Assembly (NCBI RefSeq): GCF_024171885.1
Contig: NZ_JAMTCP010000057.1
Coordinates: forward strand, 1 to 36,855
Direction: 5' to 3'
DNA from: Streptoalloteichus tenebrarius
GTDB lineage: Bacteria > Actinomycetota > Actinomycetes > Mycobacteriales > Pseudonocardiaceae
DNA length: 36,855 bases
A program made the translations under genes and the position numbers. Below, piece by piece: positions 27,997 through 36,855 of this stretch. How positions within the stretch are numbered: the first letter of the stretch is position 1; each line of letters opens with the position of its first letter. The notes below the pieces were generated by a model. The model made no database searches, had not been told where the DNA came from, and was given only the letters and a program-made list of their open reading frames with translations.

Positions 27997-29982
27997 CTAC
28001 CGGCCGAAGAGACCAGCCGTCGTGGTCGTCGTCGGGGACCCGCCGTTGTTGCCGCCCGGCTTGAACTTGCCGACCACGACCCGGACCCGCTGGTTCGCGT
28101 CGATCTTGTCGCCGGGGTTCGGGCTCTGGTTGACGATCTTGCCGTCCTCGCTGGGCTTGTCGGTCGGCGACTCCGTCGGCTCCAGCGTGCCGTTCCAGCC
28201 CGCGCGCTGGAGCTCCCGCTTGGCCTGGTCGAGGGTCATCCCGTCCAGCTTGGGCATCTGGATCTTGTTCTTCTGGCTGCCGTCGGACACCTGGAGCTGG
28301 ACGCTGCCGCCCTTCCTGAGCTTGGTGCCCTTCGCCGGGGACTGCCCGACCACCATGCCCTGGTCCTTGTCGCTGCTCACGGTCTGCACCTGGAGCGTCA
28401 ACCCGAGCGAGTCCAGGATCGTCCTGGCGTTCTCCAGCGGCATGTCGGTCAACTGCGGGACCTGCACGGTCTCCGGCGTCCTGCCGATGGTGAACGTGAC
28501 CCGGCTGTTCTTGTCCACGTCGGTGCCGGGCGCGGGGCTCTGCTTGATGACCTTGCCGGCCAGCGCGGCGTTGTCGGTCTCCTCCTGGTCCGGCTCGAGG
28601 CCGGCCTGCAACCCCTGCTCGGCCAGGAGCTGCCGCGCCTGCTCCGGGGTCCTGCCGCTCAGGTCGGGCACCTTCACCCGCTCCGGGCCGGCGCCGACGG
28701 TCAGCTCGATCGGGTCGTTCTTGCCGATCTGGGTGTCGGCCGGCGGGTTCATGCTCAGCACGATGCCCCGCTGCTCGGCGGTCGACGGGGCCGGCTTCTC
28801 CCGCACGTTGGTGAAGCCCTTGTTGGCGAGCTGGTTGCGCGCCTGCGTCGCCTCCATGTTGACCACGCTGGGCAGCGCGAACTTCTCCTGCTTCGGCGGG
28901 TCGGTGTTGAGCAGCGAGGTCGTCACCCACGCGGCGATGGCCAACACGGCGACGCACAGCGCGGTGACGAGCGCGACCATCGTGGTCTTGCGGCGCCGTG
29001 CCGCCAGCTCCTCCGCCCGGTCCGCGTCCGCGTCGGACAGCGCGTTGGGTCGGTGCCGACCCCCCATGACCTCGGTCGCGCCGCCCCCGCCGAGCAGGGT
29101 GGTCCGCTCCTCCTCGGACATCACCGCCGGCGCCGACGGGCGCTGCCCCGACAACACCCGCACCAGGTCGGCGCGCATCTCCGCGGCCGACTGGTACCGG
29201 TTGGCAGGGTTCTTGCTCATCGCCTTCAGCACCACCGCGTCCAGCACGGTGGGGATCTGCGAGTTGACCTCGGACGGGGTCCTCGGGTCCTCCCGCACGT
29301 GCTGGTAGGCGACGGCGACCGGCGAGTCGCCGGTGAACGGCGGCTCCCCGGTGAGCAGCTCGAACAGCACGCAGCCGGTGGCGTAGACGTCGGAGCGGGC
29401 GTCGACCGTCTCGCCCCTGGCCTGCTCCGGCGACAGGTACTGGGCGGTGCCGATCACCGCGGCCGTCTGCGTCACGGCCGCCTGGCCGTCGGCCACGGCG
29501 CGCGCGATGCCGAAGTCCATCACCTTCACCGCGCCGGAGCGGGTGATCATGATGTTGGCCGGCTTGACGTCCCGGTGCACGATCCCGTGCCGGTGGCTGA
29601 AGTCCAGCGCGGCGCACACGTCGGCCATGATCTCCATGGCGCGGCGCGGCGGCAGCGGGCCCTCAGACTTGATCATGTCCCGCAGGGTGCGGCCGTCCAC
29701 GAACTCCATCACGATGTACGGGAGGGGTCCGTAGTCGGTCTCGGTCTCGCCGGTGTCGTACACGGCCACGATCGCCGGGTGGTTCAACGCCGCGGCGTTC
29801 TGGGCCTCACGGCGGAACCGCAGTTGGAACTGGGGGTCACGGGCGAGGTCGGCGCGCAGCACCTTCACCGCCACGTCACGGCCGAGGCGAACGTCGCGGC
29901 CGCGGTGGACCTCCGACATGCCGCCGTAACCGAGCGTGTCGCCCAGCTCGTAGCGGTTGGAGAGCAGTCGCGGAGTGGTCAT
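27997..29982 (-). CDS. pknB: Serine/threonine protein kinase PknB with PASTA domains
   Basis: A 661-residue receptor kinase. The kinase domain (about 11-275) has GYGGMSEV, Lys40, the catalytic loop HRDVKPANI with Asp138, DFG at 156-158, and activation-loop Thr171 and Thr173 in TQTAAVIGTA, the same residue numbers as M. tuberculosis PknB. After a juxtamembrane linker and one membrane helix (near 345), four outside PASTA domains follow, which in this family sense lipid II and muropeptides. It regulates peptidoglycan synthesis and division. ATG at 29982; GAGGAGA lies upstream. It is the last gene of the fhaA-pknB cluster, 67 bases after pknA. Confidence 0.97.
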   Translation of the reverse strand: MTTPRLLSNRYELGDTLGYGGMSEVHRGRDVRLGRDVAVKVLRADLARDPQFQLRFRREAQNAAALNHPAIVAVYDTGETETDYGPLPYIVMEFVDGRTLRDMIKSEGPLPPRRAMEIMADVCAALDFSHRHGIVHRDVKPANIMITRSGAVKVMDFGIARAVADGQAAVTQTAAVIGTAQYLSPEQARGETVDARSDVYATGCVLFELLTGEPPFTGDSPVAVAYQHVREDPRTPSEVNSQIPTVLDAVVLKAMSKNPANRYQSAAEMRADLVRVLSGQRPSAPAVMSEEERTTLLGGGGATEVMGGRHRPNALSDADADRAEELAARRRKTTMVALVTALCVAVLAIAAWVTTSLLNTDPPKQEKFALPSVVNMEATQARNQLANKGFTNVREKPAPSTAEQRGIVLSMNPPADTQIGKNDPIELTVGAGPERVKVPDLSGRTPEQARQLLAEQGLQAGLEPDQEETDNAALAGKVIKQSPAPGTDVDKNSRVTFTIGRTPETVQVPQLTDMPLENARTILDSLGLTLQVQTVSSDKDQGMVVGQSPAKGTKLRKGGSVQLQVSDGSQKNKIQMPKLDGMTLDQAKRELQRAGWNGTLEPTESPTDKPSEDGKIVNQSPNPGDKIDANQRVRVVVGKFKPGGNNGGSPTTTTTAGLFGR

Positions 29983-30049
29983 CGCTGCGTCGTCCGTCTC
30001 CTCGTCAACGGGGATGTCTCATCATGCCTTGGTTCCCGGCCGTCGCTCG

Positions 30050-31468
30050 TCAGCGTCCTTCGTCCGGTTTGCACCGCAGGGCGACCGCGCTCCCGGCCGG
30101 CACCTCGCCGGTCGGGAGCACCCCGGTCACCGCGCACCGGCGGGGGTCCGACGCCGGTCGGCCCGCCTCCGTGCGGATCTCGGGCCGCAGCCCCGCCTCG
30201 GTCAGCCGGCTCGCGGCGTCCGCCGCCGGCCGGCCCAGGTAATCCTCGCTGTTGATCGTCACGGGGGAGTGCTCGACGTGGGTCTCACCACTCTGGCCGG
30301 GGATCTCCGGCGCCTGTCCGGGTGGGAACCTCGCACTCGTGCCCCTGGGCCCACCGGTGGTGGTCCTCGGCGTGGTCGTCCCGTCAGGGGTGACCAACGC
30401 CTCCCGCACGCCCCACGCGCCCAACGCGAGCAGCGCCACGGCCAGCAGGGCCGCCAGCACCCACAGCCAGGGGCGGCGCCGTCGCACCGCGGCGGGCGCC
30501 GGAACGGGATAGCCGGGAACCACCCCGCCGGGCGCGGCGGCCGGTGCGACGGGGACCGCCGCGGCCGGCATGGCGGGGGAATGCGACAGGCCGGGCCCGG
30601 TCGCGGCGACGCCGGACGGCGGGGGCAACGGCCGCCCGGCCCGCACCGCCGTCACCGCCGCGGCGAACTCGCCACCGGACCGGTACCGCTGACGCGGGTC
30701 CTTCACCAGCGTGGCCTCGATCAACGCTCGCGCGCCGATCGGCACGTCGGGCGGGAGCGGCGGCGGGGCGTCCCTGATGTGCATCATCGCCACGGTCACC
30801 GCGTTCTCGGACAGGAACGGCCGGCGCCCGGTCAGGCACTCGTAGCCGACCACCGCCAGCGAGTACACGTCGCTGGCGGGTTCGGCCTCGTGCCCCAGCG
30901 CCTGTTCCGGCGCGATGTAGTGGGCGGTGCCCATCACCATCCCGGACCGGGTCACCGGGGCGGCGTGCGCCGCCTTGGCGATGCCGAAGTCGGTGAGCTT
31001 CACCCGGCCGTCCGGGGTGACCAGGATGTTGCCCGGCTTCACGTCCCGGTGCACCAGGCCGCGTTCGTGCGCCGCCTGGAGGGCGACCCCGGCCTGTTCG
31101 AGGATGTCCAGCGTCCGGTCGACGTTGATCCGGCCCTCCCTGGCGAGGACGCCGGCCAACGGCTCGCCCTCGACCAGCTCCATCACCAGGTAGGCCGTGT
31201 CCTCGGGGCCCCCGGCCACCGCCGCGGTCTCGCCGTAGTCGTGCACGGCCGCGATGCCGGGGTGGTTGAGCGAGGCGGTGGTCTTGGCCTCGGTGCGGAA
31301 CCGGTGCAGGAACTCGGCGTTGCCGCACAGTTCCGGCTTGAGCACCTTCACCGCCACCCTGCGGTCCAGCCGGGTGTCCGCGGCCTCCCAGACCTCGCCC
31401 ATGCCGCCCACGGCGATGCGTCGGCCGAGCCGGTACCGGTCGGCGAGCAACTGCCCCGAGGTGAGCAT
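30050..31468 (-). CDS. pknA: Serine/threonine protein kinase PknA with a PASTA-like end
   Basis: A 472-residue kinase. [19 protein letters not shown] opens the kinase domain, with Lys41, Asp142 in HRDVKPGNI and DFG at 160-162; the activation loop is [14 protein letters not shown] Pro/Ala-rich linker and one membrane helix (about 334-352) precede an outside tail. Residues 404-467 look like a single PASTA-type domain ([20 protein letters not shown]) with two Cys, 445 and 466. M. tuberculosis PknA has no PASTA domain. I chose ATG at 31468 because kinase sequence begins 10 residues later; an upstream start at 31579 would overlap pbpA. Confidence 0.93.
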   Translation of the reverse strand: MLTSGQLLADRYRLGRRIAVGGMGEVWEAADTRLDRRVAVKVLKPELCGNAEFLHRFRTEAKTTASLNHPGIAAVHDYGETAAVAGGPEDTAYLVMELVEGEPLAGVLAREGRINVDRTLDILEQAGVALQAAHERGLVHRDVKPGNILVTPDGRVKLTDFGIAKAAHAAPVTRSGMVMGTAHYIAPEQALGHEAEPASDVYSLAVVGYECLTGRRPFLSENAVTVAMMHIRDAPPPLPPDVPIGARALIEATLVKDPRQRYRSGGEFAAAVTAVRAGRPLPPPSGVAATGPGLSHSPAMPAAAVPVAPAAAPGGVVPGYPVPAPAAVRRRRPWLWVLAALLAVALLALGAWGVREALVTPDGTTTPRTTTGGPRGTSARFPPGQAPEIPGQSGETHVEHSPVTINSEDYLGRPAADAASRLTEAGLRPEIRTEAGRPASDPRRCAVTGVLPTGEVPAGSAVALRCKPDEGR

Positions 31469-31571
31469 CAGCCACCCCCCCGAACCGGGTGGGTGGCCGA
31501 CCGCCGGGCGCGCTGCCCCGGCCGTTCGCGGGGCGGGAGCGCGCGCGGACGCGACGCGGGGAGGGGCACGC

Positions 31572-33041
31572 TCACCCACCCCCCTGGAGCGCCGCGCGGA
31601 TCACGGCCCTGCCGATCGGCGCGGCCACCTTGCCGCCGGTGGCGCCGAGACCGCGGTCGCCGCCGTCCTCCACGATCACGGCGACGGCGACCTTCGGGTT
31701 CTCGGCGGGGGCGAACGCCACGTACCAGGCGTGCGGGTTGGTGTTCCTCGGGTCGGTCCCGTGCTCGGCGGTGCCGGTCTTGGACGCGATGGTGACGCCG
31801 CTGATCTGCCCCTCGCCGCCGGTGTTGCGCTCCGACTTGATCATCATGTCGCGCACCGTGCTGGCGACCGAGCTGGGCACCGCCTGCTCGACCTTCTTCG
31901 GCTTGGTGGCGTCCAGCTCGTGCAGGTCGGCCGAGGTGATCGACTTGACCAGGTAGGGCTGCATGCGGGCGCCGCCGTTGGCGATGGTCGCGGCGAGCAC
32001 CGCGTTCTGCAACGGGGTCACCCTGACGTCCCGCTGCCCGAGGCCGGTCTGGTACAGCGCGGCCTTGTCCGGGATGTCGCCGAGCCTGGACGCCTCCACA
32101 CCGAGCGGGATCTGCTGCTCCCCGGTGCCGATGCCGAACCGCTCGGCCTGCTGCCGCAGCTTCTGCTCGCCCACGGCCCCGGCCAGCTCGGCGAACGCGG
32201 TGTTGCACGACAGCGCCAGCGCGGTCTCCAGCGACGCGGTCGAGCCGGACCCGCAGTTGGTGTGGTTGTAGTTCTCCAGCGTCGTCTGGGTGCCCGGCAG
32301 CGTGATGTCCGGGGCCGCCGTGAGCTGGCTGTCCTTGTTGTAGCCGTTCTGGAGCGCGGCCGCCGTGACGACCAGCTTGAACGTCGAGCCCGGCGGGTAG
32401 ATCTCCTTGAGCGCCCGGTTCTTCATCGCCCGACCGCCGTCGGCGTTCAGCTCCTTCCACGCCTTCGCCTGCTCGTCACTGTCGTGCGTGGCGAGCCGGT
32501 TCGGGTCGTAGGACGGCGTGCTGGCCATCCCGAGGATCGCCCCGGTCTTCGGGTCCATCGCCACCACGGCGCCGGTGAACCCCTTCTTGTGGAGGCCCTC
32601 GTAGGCGGCCTGCTGCACCTTCGGGTCCACCGTCAGCTCGACGTTGCCGCCCCGGGGGTCCCTGCCGGTGATCAGGTCGGACAGCCGGCGCACGAACAAC
32701 CGGTCGTCCGAGCCGTTGAGCACCGAGTCCTGGGCGAACTCCATGCCCACCGAGCCGTACGACGGCGAGAAGTACCCGGTGATCGGGGCGTACATCTCCC
32801 CGGCGGGATAGGTGCGGAGGAACTTCAGCCGGTCGTTGGTCTCCTTGATGTCGGCGACCGCCTGCCCGCCCGCGAGGATCTTGCCGCGCTGCCGGGAGTA
32901 CTCCTCCAGCAGCACCCGCTGGTTCCTCGGGTCCTTGCGGTACTCGTCGGCCTTGAACACCTGCACGTAGGTGGCGTTGGCCAGGAGCAGGAGCACCATG
33001 ACCATGACGGACATGGCCACACGACGAAGGGGCGTGTTCAC
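31572..33041 (-). CDS. pbpA: Class B penicillin-binding protein PbpA
   Basis: A 489-residue transpeptidase that cross-links peptidoglycan. One N-terminal membrane anchor ([20 protein letters not shown]) precedes the dimerisation part. The penicillin-binding motifs are S219-TFK (SxxK), S278-CN (SxN) and K421-TG. GTG at 33041 overlaps the rodA stop by four bases (GTGA). A much longer open frame runs upstream through rodA in another frame but is not the gene. PbpA works with RodA and is a reported target of PknB signalling in mycobacteria. Confidence 0.96.
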   Translation of the reverse strand: MNTPLRRVAMSVMVMVLLLLANATYVQVFKADEYRKDPRNQRVLLEEYSRQRGKILAGGQAVADIKETNDRLKFLRTYPAGEMYAPITGYFSPSYGSVGMEFAQDSVLNGSDDRLFVRRLSDLITGRDPRGGNVELTVDPKVQQAAYEGLHKKGFTGAVVAMDPKTGAILGMASTPSYDPNRLATHDSDEQAKAWKELNADGGRAMKNRALKEIYPPGSTFKLVVTAAALQNGYNKDSQLTAAPDITLPGTQTTLENYNHTNCGSGSTASLETALALSCNTAFAELAGAVGEQKLRQQAERFGIGTGEQQIPLGVEASRLGDIPDKAALYQTGLGQRDVRVTPLQNAVLAATIANGGARMQPYLVKSITSADLHELDATKPKKVEQAVPSSVASTVRDMMIKSERNTGGEGQISGVTIASKTGTAEHGTDPRNTNPHAWYVAFAPAENPKVAVAVIVEDGGDRGLGATGGKVAAPIGRAVIRAALQGGG

Positions 33042-34495
33042 TTCGGCCGCTCCACGAGAACCGTGTGCGCCTCGGCGATGGGCGCCTGCTGGGGACGGGG
33101 CTTGGGCAGCGTCGACGGCCGGCGGGCGGCGTCGGAGATCCGCAGGAGCAACGCGACCAGCGCGTAGTTGGCCACGAGCGAGGAACCACCCTGGGAGAGG
33201 AACGGCGCGGTCAGACCGGTCAGCGGGATCAGCTTGGTGACGCCGCCCACGACGACGAACACCTGGAAGCCGACCGCGAACGCCAGGCCGCCGCCGAGCA
33301 GCTTGCCGAAGCTGTCCCGCACGGCCAGCGCGCTGCGGAACCCGCGCATGGACAGCAGCACGTAGAGCATCAGCACCGCGGCGAGGCCGACGAACCCGAC
33401 CTCCTCGGCGATCGAGGAGATGATGAAGTCGCTGTTGGCGAAGGGCACCAGCTCCGGCCGACCCGCGCCGAGCCCCGCGCCGAACACCCCGCCGGTGCCC
33501 ATGCCGAACAGGGCGAGGATGAGCTGGTTGCCCTTGCCGTAGAAGTCGACGAACGGGTCGAGCCAGATGGTCACCCGGGTCTGCACGTGGGTGAACAGGT
33601 GGTAGGCCACCACGCAGCCGACCGCGAAGCAGGTCAGCCCGATCACGAGCCAGATCGCCCGTTCGGTGGCGATGTAGAGCATCACCAGCACGATGCCGAA
33701 GAACAGCAGGGACGTGCCCAGGTCCTTCTCCAGCACGAGCACGCCCACCGACAGGCCCCACGCCGCGAACAGCGGGGCCATGTCCCTGGCCCTGGGCAGG
33801 TCGACGCCGAGCACGCGCCGGCCGGCGTGCGTGAACAGGTCCCGCTTGGCGACCAGGAAGGCCGCGAAGAAGACGAGGAGCAGGATCTTGGCGAACTCGC
33901 CGGGCTGGATCGAGAAGATGCCCAGCTTCAGCCAGATCTTCGCGCCGTTCGCCTCCGACAGGGAGGCCGGCAGCAGACCGGGCAGCGCGAGCGCGACCAG
34001 GCCGACCAGGCCGGCCGTGTAGCCGTACTTCGCGAGCATGCGGTGGTCCCTGACCAGCACCATCACCGCGATGAACAGGCCGAGCGCGATGGCCGTCCAC
34101 AGGATCTGGCGGGGCGCGGCGTCGGTGGGCATGTCCTGGCCGAGCTGGATCGCCCGGTCGGCCTGCCCCAGGTCGATCCGGTGGATCATCACCAGGCCGA
34201 TGCCGTTGAGCAGCGCCACGCAGGGCAGGATCAGCGGGTCCGCGTACGGCGCGAGCAGGCGGACCGCCACGTGCGCCGCCCCGAACAACGCCAGGTACGC
34301 CGCGCCGTAGTAGATCAGCTCCCGCGTCAGCTCGCCCGACTGGTTGGCCTCCACCAGGACGTTGGCCAACGTGACCAGGAACGCCGCGAACGCGAGCAGG
34401 AGCAGCTCGGTGCCCCGGCGCGTCGGGACGGACAGGCCGGGGTTGGTGGAGGTGGCGCTGGAGGGGGCGGCCCCGTCGGACGTCGGTTGCCCCAT
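33038..34495 (-). CDS. rodA: Peptidoglycan polymerase RodA (SEDS family)
   Basis: A 485-residue SEDS-family glycosyltransferase with 10 or more membrane helices. Family stretches include KLGIFSIQPGEFAKILLLVF, DLGTSLLFFG, GNQLILALFGMGTGGVFGAG, NSDFIISSIAEEVGF and LTGLTAPFLSQGGSSLV. It builds glycan strands with its partner PbpA, which is encoded next and overlaps by four bases. ATG at 34495 shares its A with the pstP stop (TGATG). Because of the pairing and the place matching Rv0017c, RodA is preferred over FtsW. Confidence 0.95.
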   Translation of the reverse strand: MGQPTSDGAAPSSATSTNPGLSVPTRRGTELLLLAFAAFLVTLANVLVEANQSGELTRELIYYGAAYLALFGAAHVAVRLLAPYADPLILPCVALLNGIGLVMIHRIDLGQADRAIQLGQDMPTDAAPRQILWTAIALGLFIAVMVLVRDHRMLAKYGYTAGLVGLVALALPGLLPASLSEANGAKIWLKLGIFSIQPGEFAKILLLVFFAAFLVAKRDLFTHAGRRVLGVDLPRARDMAPLFAAWGLSVGVLVLEKDLGTSLLFFGIVLVMLYIATERAIWLVIGLTCFAVGCVVAYHLFTHVQTRVTIWLDPFVDFYGKGNQLILALFGMGTGGVFGAGLGAGRPELVPFANSDFIISSIAEEVGFVGLAAVLMLYVLLSMRGFRSALAVRDSFGKLLGGGLAFAVGFQVFVVVGGVTKLIPLTGLTAPFLSQGGSSLVANYALVALLLRISDAARRPSTLPKPRPQQAPIAEAHTVLVERPK

Positions 34496-35919
34496 CAGCG
34501 GCAGTCCTTCTTCGGCACCGGCGTGGTCGTGGGCAGCGGGGTCGCGCCGACGGTGTCCGTGGCCGACGCGGTGGTCGGCTGGCCGGACTGGTCGGCGGGC
34601 GCCACGCCCGACGTGCCGGTCGGCGTCGGCGTCGGCGTCGGCGACGCCGAGGTCGTGGGCTCACCGGCCGAGGTGGCCGGCGGGCACAGCGGGAGCAGCT
34701 TCATCCGCACCCGCCGCACCATCTCCCTGGCGCCGTCCAGTCCGCCGTCGGTGACGATGCCGTTGGTCACGTCGCCCCGCCAGCCCTGCTCCAGGTCGTC
34801 GACCTTGATCTCCTCGCAGGACGGGGCGTCGGGCGGGCACGAGCCCTCCACCTGACGGTGCAGCGGGATCCCGAGCACCGTGCCCCGGACCCCCCTGAAG
34901 ATCGCCACCTTACCGTCCTGGGTGGCGCCCACGTAGTGCTGCTGCATGACGAGGACGCCGCCGCCGACGCCGAGCCCGGCCAGCAGCACCAGGAGCACCA
35001 GCAGCAGGAGCAACGTCCTGGTCCTGCGGCGCCGCTTCGCCATCGGGTCCGGCGGCGGGGGCGCGAGCGGGTCGGGCCGCTGCGGCTGCGGCCGGGGCGG
35101 CGCGGTGGTCATCGCCGCCCGCGAGGCGGGGGAGTCCGGCGGCGGCGGGTCGTCGCTCCCGTCGCCGGCGGCGCCACCGACGATCGGCGCGTCCTCGCCG
35201 AAGTCGACGTCGACCACGTCGGCGACGATCACCGTGACGTTGTCGGGGCCGCCGCCCTTGAGCGCCAGCTCGATCAGCCGGTCGGCGCAGGCCTGCGGGT
35301 CCTGGATGCGCAGCGCCTCGGCCAGCGTCTCCGAGCTGACCACGCCCGACAGCCCGTCGGAGCACAGCAGGTACCGGTCGCCGGCCCTGGCCTCCCGCAC
35401 GTTCAGACTGGGCTCAACCTCGTGGCCGGTCAGGGCGCGCAGCAGCAACGAGCGCTGCGGGTGGGTCGCGGCCTCCTCGGCGGTGATCCGGCCCTCGTCG
35501 ATCAGCGACTGGACGAACGTGTCGTCGTGGGTGATCTGGCTGAAGACGCCGTCGCGCAACAGGTACGCGCGCGAGTCGCCCACGTGCACCAGGCCGATCC
35601 GGGAGCCGGCGAACAGCACCGCCGTGAGCGTCGTGCCCATGCCCTCCAGGTCGGGGTCGCTGGCGACGAGCTCGGCGATCGCGCCGTTGCCGGCGTGCAC
35701 CGCCTCCCGCAGCTCTCCGAGCAGGTCGTCGCCCGGCTCGTCGTCGTCGAGCGGGGCGAGGGCGGCGATGACGACCTTGCTCGCCACCTCGCCGGCGGCG
35801 TGGCCGCCCATGCCGTCGGCGAGCGCGAGCAGGCGGGGGCCGGCGTACACGGAGTCCTGGTTGTTGGAGCGGACCAGGCCCCGGTCGCTGCGGGCTGCGT
35901 AGCGGAGGACGAGGGTCAT
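34495..35919 (-). CDS. pstP: PP2C-family protein phosphatase PstP
   Basis: A 474-residue Ser/Thr phosphatase that reverses PknA/PknB phosphorylation. The PP2C domain (about 1-235) shows SDRGLVRSNNQDSV, ALADGMGGHAAGEVAS, HVGDSRAYLLRDG, LLCSDGLSGVVS and GGGPDNVTVIVADV, which hold the metal-binding Asp residues. A linker and one membrane helix (RTLLLLLVLLVLLAGLGVGG, about 294-313) lead to an outside part of about 155 residues ending in a Thr/Ser/Pro-rich tail. The start at 35919 overlaps fhaB by four bases. Matches Rv0018c. Confidence 0.97.
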   Translation of the reverse strand: MTLVLRYAARSDRGLVRSNNQDSVYAGPRLLALADGMGGHAAGEVASKVVIAALAPLDDDEPGDDLLGELREAVHAGNGAIAELVASDPDLEGMGTTLTAVLFAGSRIGLVHVGDSRAYLLRDGVFSQITHDDTFVQSLIDEGRITAEEAATHPQRSLLLRALTGHEVEPSLNVREARAGDRYLLCSDGLSGVVSSETLAEALRIQDPQACADRLIELALKGGGPDNVTVIVADVVDVDFGEDAPIVGGAAGDGSDDPPPPDSPASRAAMTTAPPRPQPQRPDPLAPPPPDPMAKRRRRTRTLLLLLVLLVLLAGLGVGGGVLVMQQHYVGATQDGKVAIFRGVRGTVLGIPLHRQVEGSCPPDAPSCEEIKVDDLEQGWRGDVTNGIVTDGGLDGAREMVRRVRMKLLPLCPPATSAGEPTTSASPTPTPTPTGTSGVAPADQSGQPTTASATDTVGATPLPTTTPVPKKDCR

Positions 35920-36377
35920 GAGCGCAGCTCGATCACCGTCTTGCCGATGCGGATCGGGACTCCGAGCGGGACCCGCGTGGGGCCGGTCACCTTCGCCCGG
36001 TCGAGATAGGTGCCGTTCGTGGAGCCCAGGTCCTCCACGTACCAGTCGGTGCCCCGCATCGACAACCGCGCGTGTCGGGTCGACGCGTAGTCGTCATCCA
36101 GCACCAACGTGGAGTCGTCGGCGCGTCCAATCATGATCGGTCGGCCCTCCAGCGAGATCCGGGTGCCGGCCAGCGCCCCGTGGGTGACCACGAGTTGTCG
36201 GGGCGCCCTGCTGCCCCGCGCCGGCTTGGCCCCGCCGCGCCGGAAGCCCGGCACGGCCGCCCGCAGCCCGGAGGCCGCGTACAGGTCGGAGCGGACCACG
36301 CGCAGCGCGGCCAGCACGAACAGCCAGAGCAGGGCGAGGAACCCTGCTCTGGTCAGTTGCATCACCAGCTCTGGCAC
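35916..36377 (-). CDS. fhaB: FHA domain protein FhaB (FipA type)
   Basis: A 153-residue protein with one N-terminal membrane helix (LTRAGFLALLWLFVLAALRV) and a C-terminal FHA domain that reads phosphothreonine. FHA residues visible are GRADDSTLVL, STRHARLSM and LGSTNGTYLD. In mycobacteria the equivalent, Rv0019c, is phosphorylated by the kinases of this cluster and takes part in division. GTG at 36377 gives (M)PELVMQLTRAGF, which fits the family start. It lies 38 bases after fhaA and overlaps pstP by four bases. Confidence 0.95.
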   Translation of the reverse strand: MPELVMQLTRAGFLALLWLFVLAALRVVRSDLYAASGLRAAVPGFRRGGAKPARGSRAPRQLVVTHGALAGTRISLEGRPIMIGRADDSTLVLDDDYASTRHARLSMRGTDWYVEDLGSTNGTYLDRAKVTGPTRVPLGVPIRIGKTVIELRS

Positions 36378-36415
36378 CTGTCGTGACCGCTCCCGTCTTC
36401 CGGCGATCGCCCGGT

Positions 36416-36855
36416 TCAGCCCTGGGTCCGGTAGACCAGGGTCGAGTGCCCGATGCGGATCACGTCACCGTCGTTGAGCTGCCAAGTCTGCATGGGCTGG
36501 CCGTTCACGGTGGTGCCGTTCGTCGAACCGAGATCCGCGAGCATGGCGCTCTGCCCGTCCCAGGTGATCTCCAGGTGGCGACGGGAGACCCCGGTGTCGG
36601 GGAGCCGGAAGTGGGCGTCCTGGCCACGGCCGACCACGTTGCTGCCCTGCTGCAACTGGTAGGTCCGGTTCGAGCCGTCGTCGAGTTGCAGGATGCCGGT
36701 GAGCTGGCGCGGGCCGCCCTGCACGGCGGGCGGGGCGTAGCCGCCGGCCGCCGGGTCGGGGTAGCCACCGGGCTGGGGGGCGCCGTAGCCCTGGTCGTAG
36801 CCGGGCTGCGCGCCGTACCCCTGGTCGTAGCCGGGCTGGCCGTAGGCCGGCTGCT
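36416..36855 (-). CDS. fhaA: FHA domain protein FhaA, C-terminal part (runs off window)
   Basis: The last 145 codons of a larger gene whose start lies beyond the right edge. A Gln/Pro/Gly/Tyr-rich linker with two QPGYDQGYGA repeats leads to a C-terminal FHA domain: NVVGRGQDAHFRLPDTGVSR, RHLEI, LADLGSTNGTTVNG and IRIGHSTLVYR. In mycobacteria FhaA (Rv0020c) also has an N-terminal domain and binds the phosphorylated MviN pseudokinase domain to restrain peptidoglycan synthesis. Internal GTG at 36724 is not a believable start, since the frame and repeats continue to the edge. Confidence 0.93.
   Translation of the reverse strand, partial: QPAYGQPGYDQGYGAQPGYDQGYGAPQPGGYPDPAAGGYAPPAVQGGPRQLTGILQLDDGSNRTYQLQQGSNVVGRGQDAHFRLPDTGVSRRHLEITWDGQSAMLADLGSTNGTTVNGQPMQTWQLNDGDVIRIGHSTLVYRTQG

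Noticed and set aside
31572..34664. 1030-codon frame continuing upstream of pbpA
   Set aside because: The upstream two thirds lie over rodA in another frame and are low-complexity Arg/Ala/Gly. The GTG at 33041 gives a normal PbpA.

Overview
This window is the chromosomal replication-origin region of a very G+C-rich actinobacterium. Codon third positions are almost always G or C, GTG and TTG starts are common, and ribosome binding sites are GGAGG-like. Gene order matches the dnaA region of Mycobacterium tuberculosis from Rv0001 to Rv0020c nearly gene for gene. A gnd gene lies between dnaN and recF and a thiolase gene lies between the PH-domain gene and crgA. Protein style (long Pro/Ala-rich tails) suggests the Pseudonocardiales, for example a Saccharothrix/Actinosynnema/Lentzea-type organism; that placement is inference.

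Layout. Positions 1-3060 carry the leftward rpmH-rnpA-yidD-yidC-jag operon (ribosomal protein L34, RNase P protein, membrane insertion, RNA binding), ending at a strong hairpin (149-186). Rightward, dnaA (3446-5122) is followed by a gene-free 1.3 kb interval holding oriC: DnaA boxes, a 12-bp inverted repeat around one box, and a box/GC-spacer/CTACTACTA arrangement that looks like a DnaA-trio unwinding element. Then come dnaN, gnd, recF, dciA, a small unknown gene, gyrB, gyrA and a DUF3566 membrane protein, ending at a terminator (17259-17303). Next are tRNA-Ile(GAT), a 40-residue DLW-39 protein, tRNA-Ala(TGC), a DUF2020-type lipoprotein, a CwsA-like membrane protein, a cyclophilin, a rhomboid protease, a PH-domain membrane protein and a thiolase.

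The right part is a cell-envelope and cell-division block: crgA, a DUF881 protein, a class E sortase with a 400-residue disordered front, a 52-residue membrane protein, trpG/pabA, then the leftward cluster fhaA-fhaB-pstP-rodA-pbpA-pknA-pknB. In the last cluster many genes overlap by 1-4 bases. It pairs peptidoglycan elongation enzymes (RodA, PbpA) with the Ser/Thr kinases, phosphatase and FHA readers that control them. fhaA runs off the right edge.

The most unusual signal is outside the genes. A 109-bp element occurs twice (22880-22988 and 27622-27730), each time in a convergent intergenic gap and in the same orientation. Each copy has two perfect TTATCCACA DnaA boxes followed by a promoter-like TTGGAC-N17-TAGGCT and a G/C-rich block. 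All five differences between the copies fall in spacers, between the boxes or between the hexamers. Copy 1 is followed by a further DnaA-box cluster including a perfect 29-bp palindrome (23165-23193), and another cluster of box variants sits inside the 5' end of dciA. These may be DnaA-controlled promoters of noncoding RNAs and/or DnaA-titration sites near the origin. This is a hypothesis from sequence alone.
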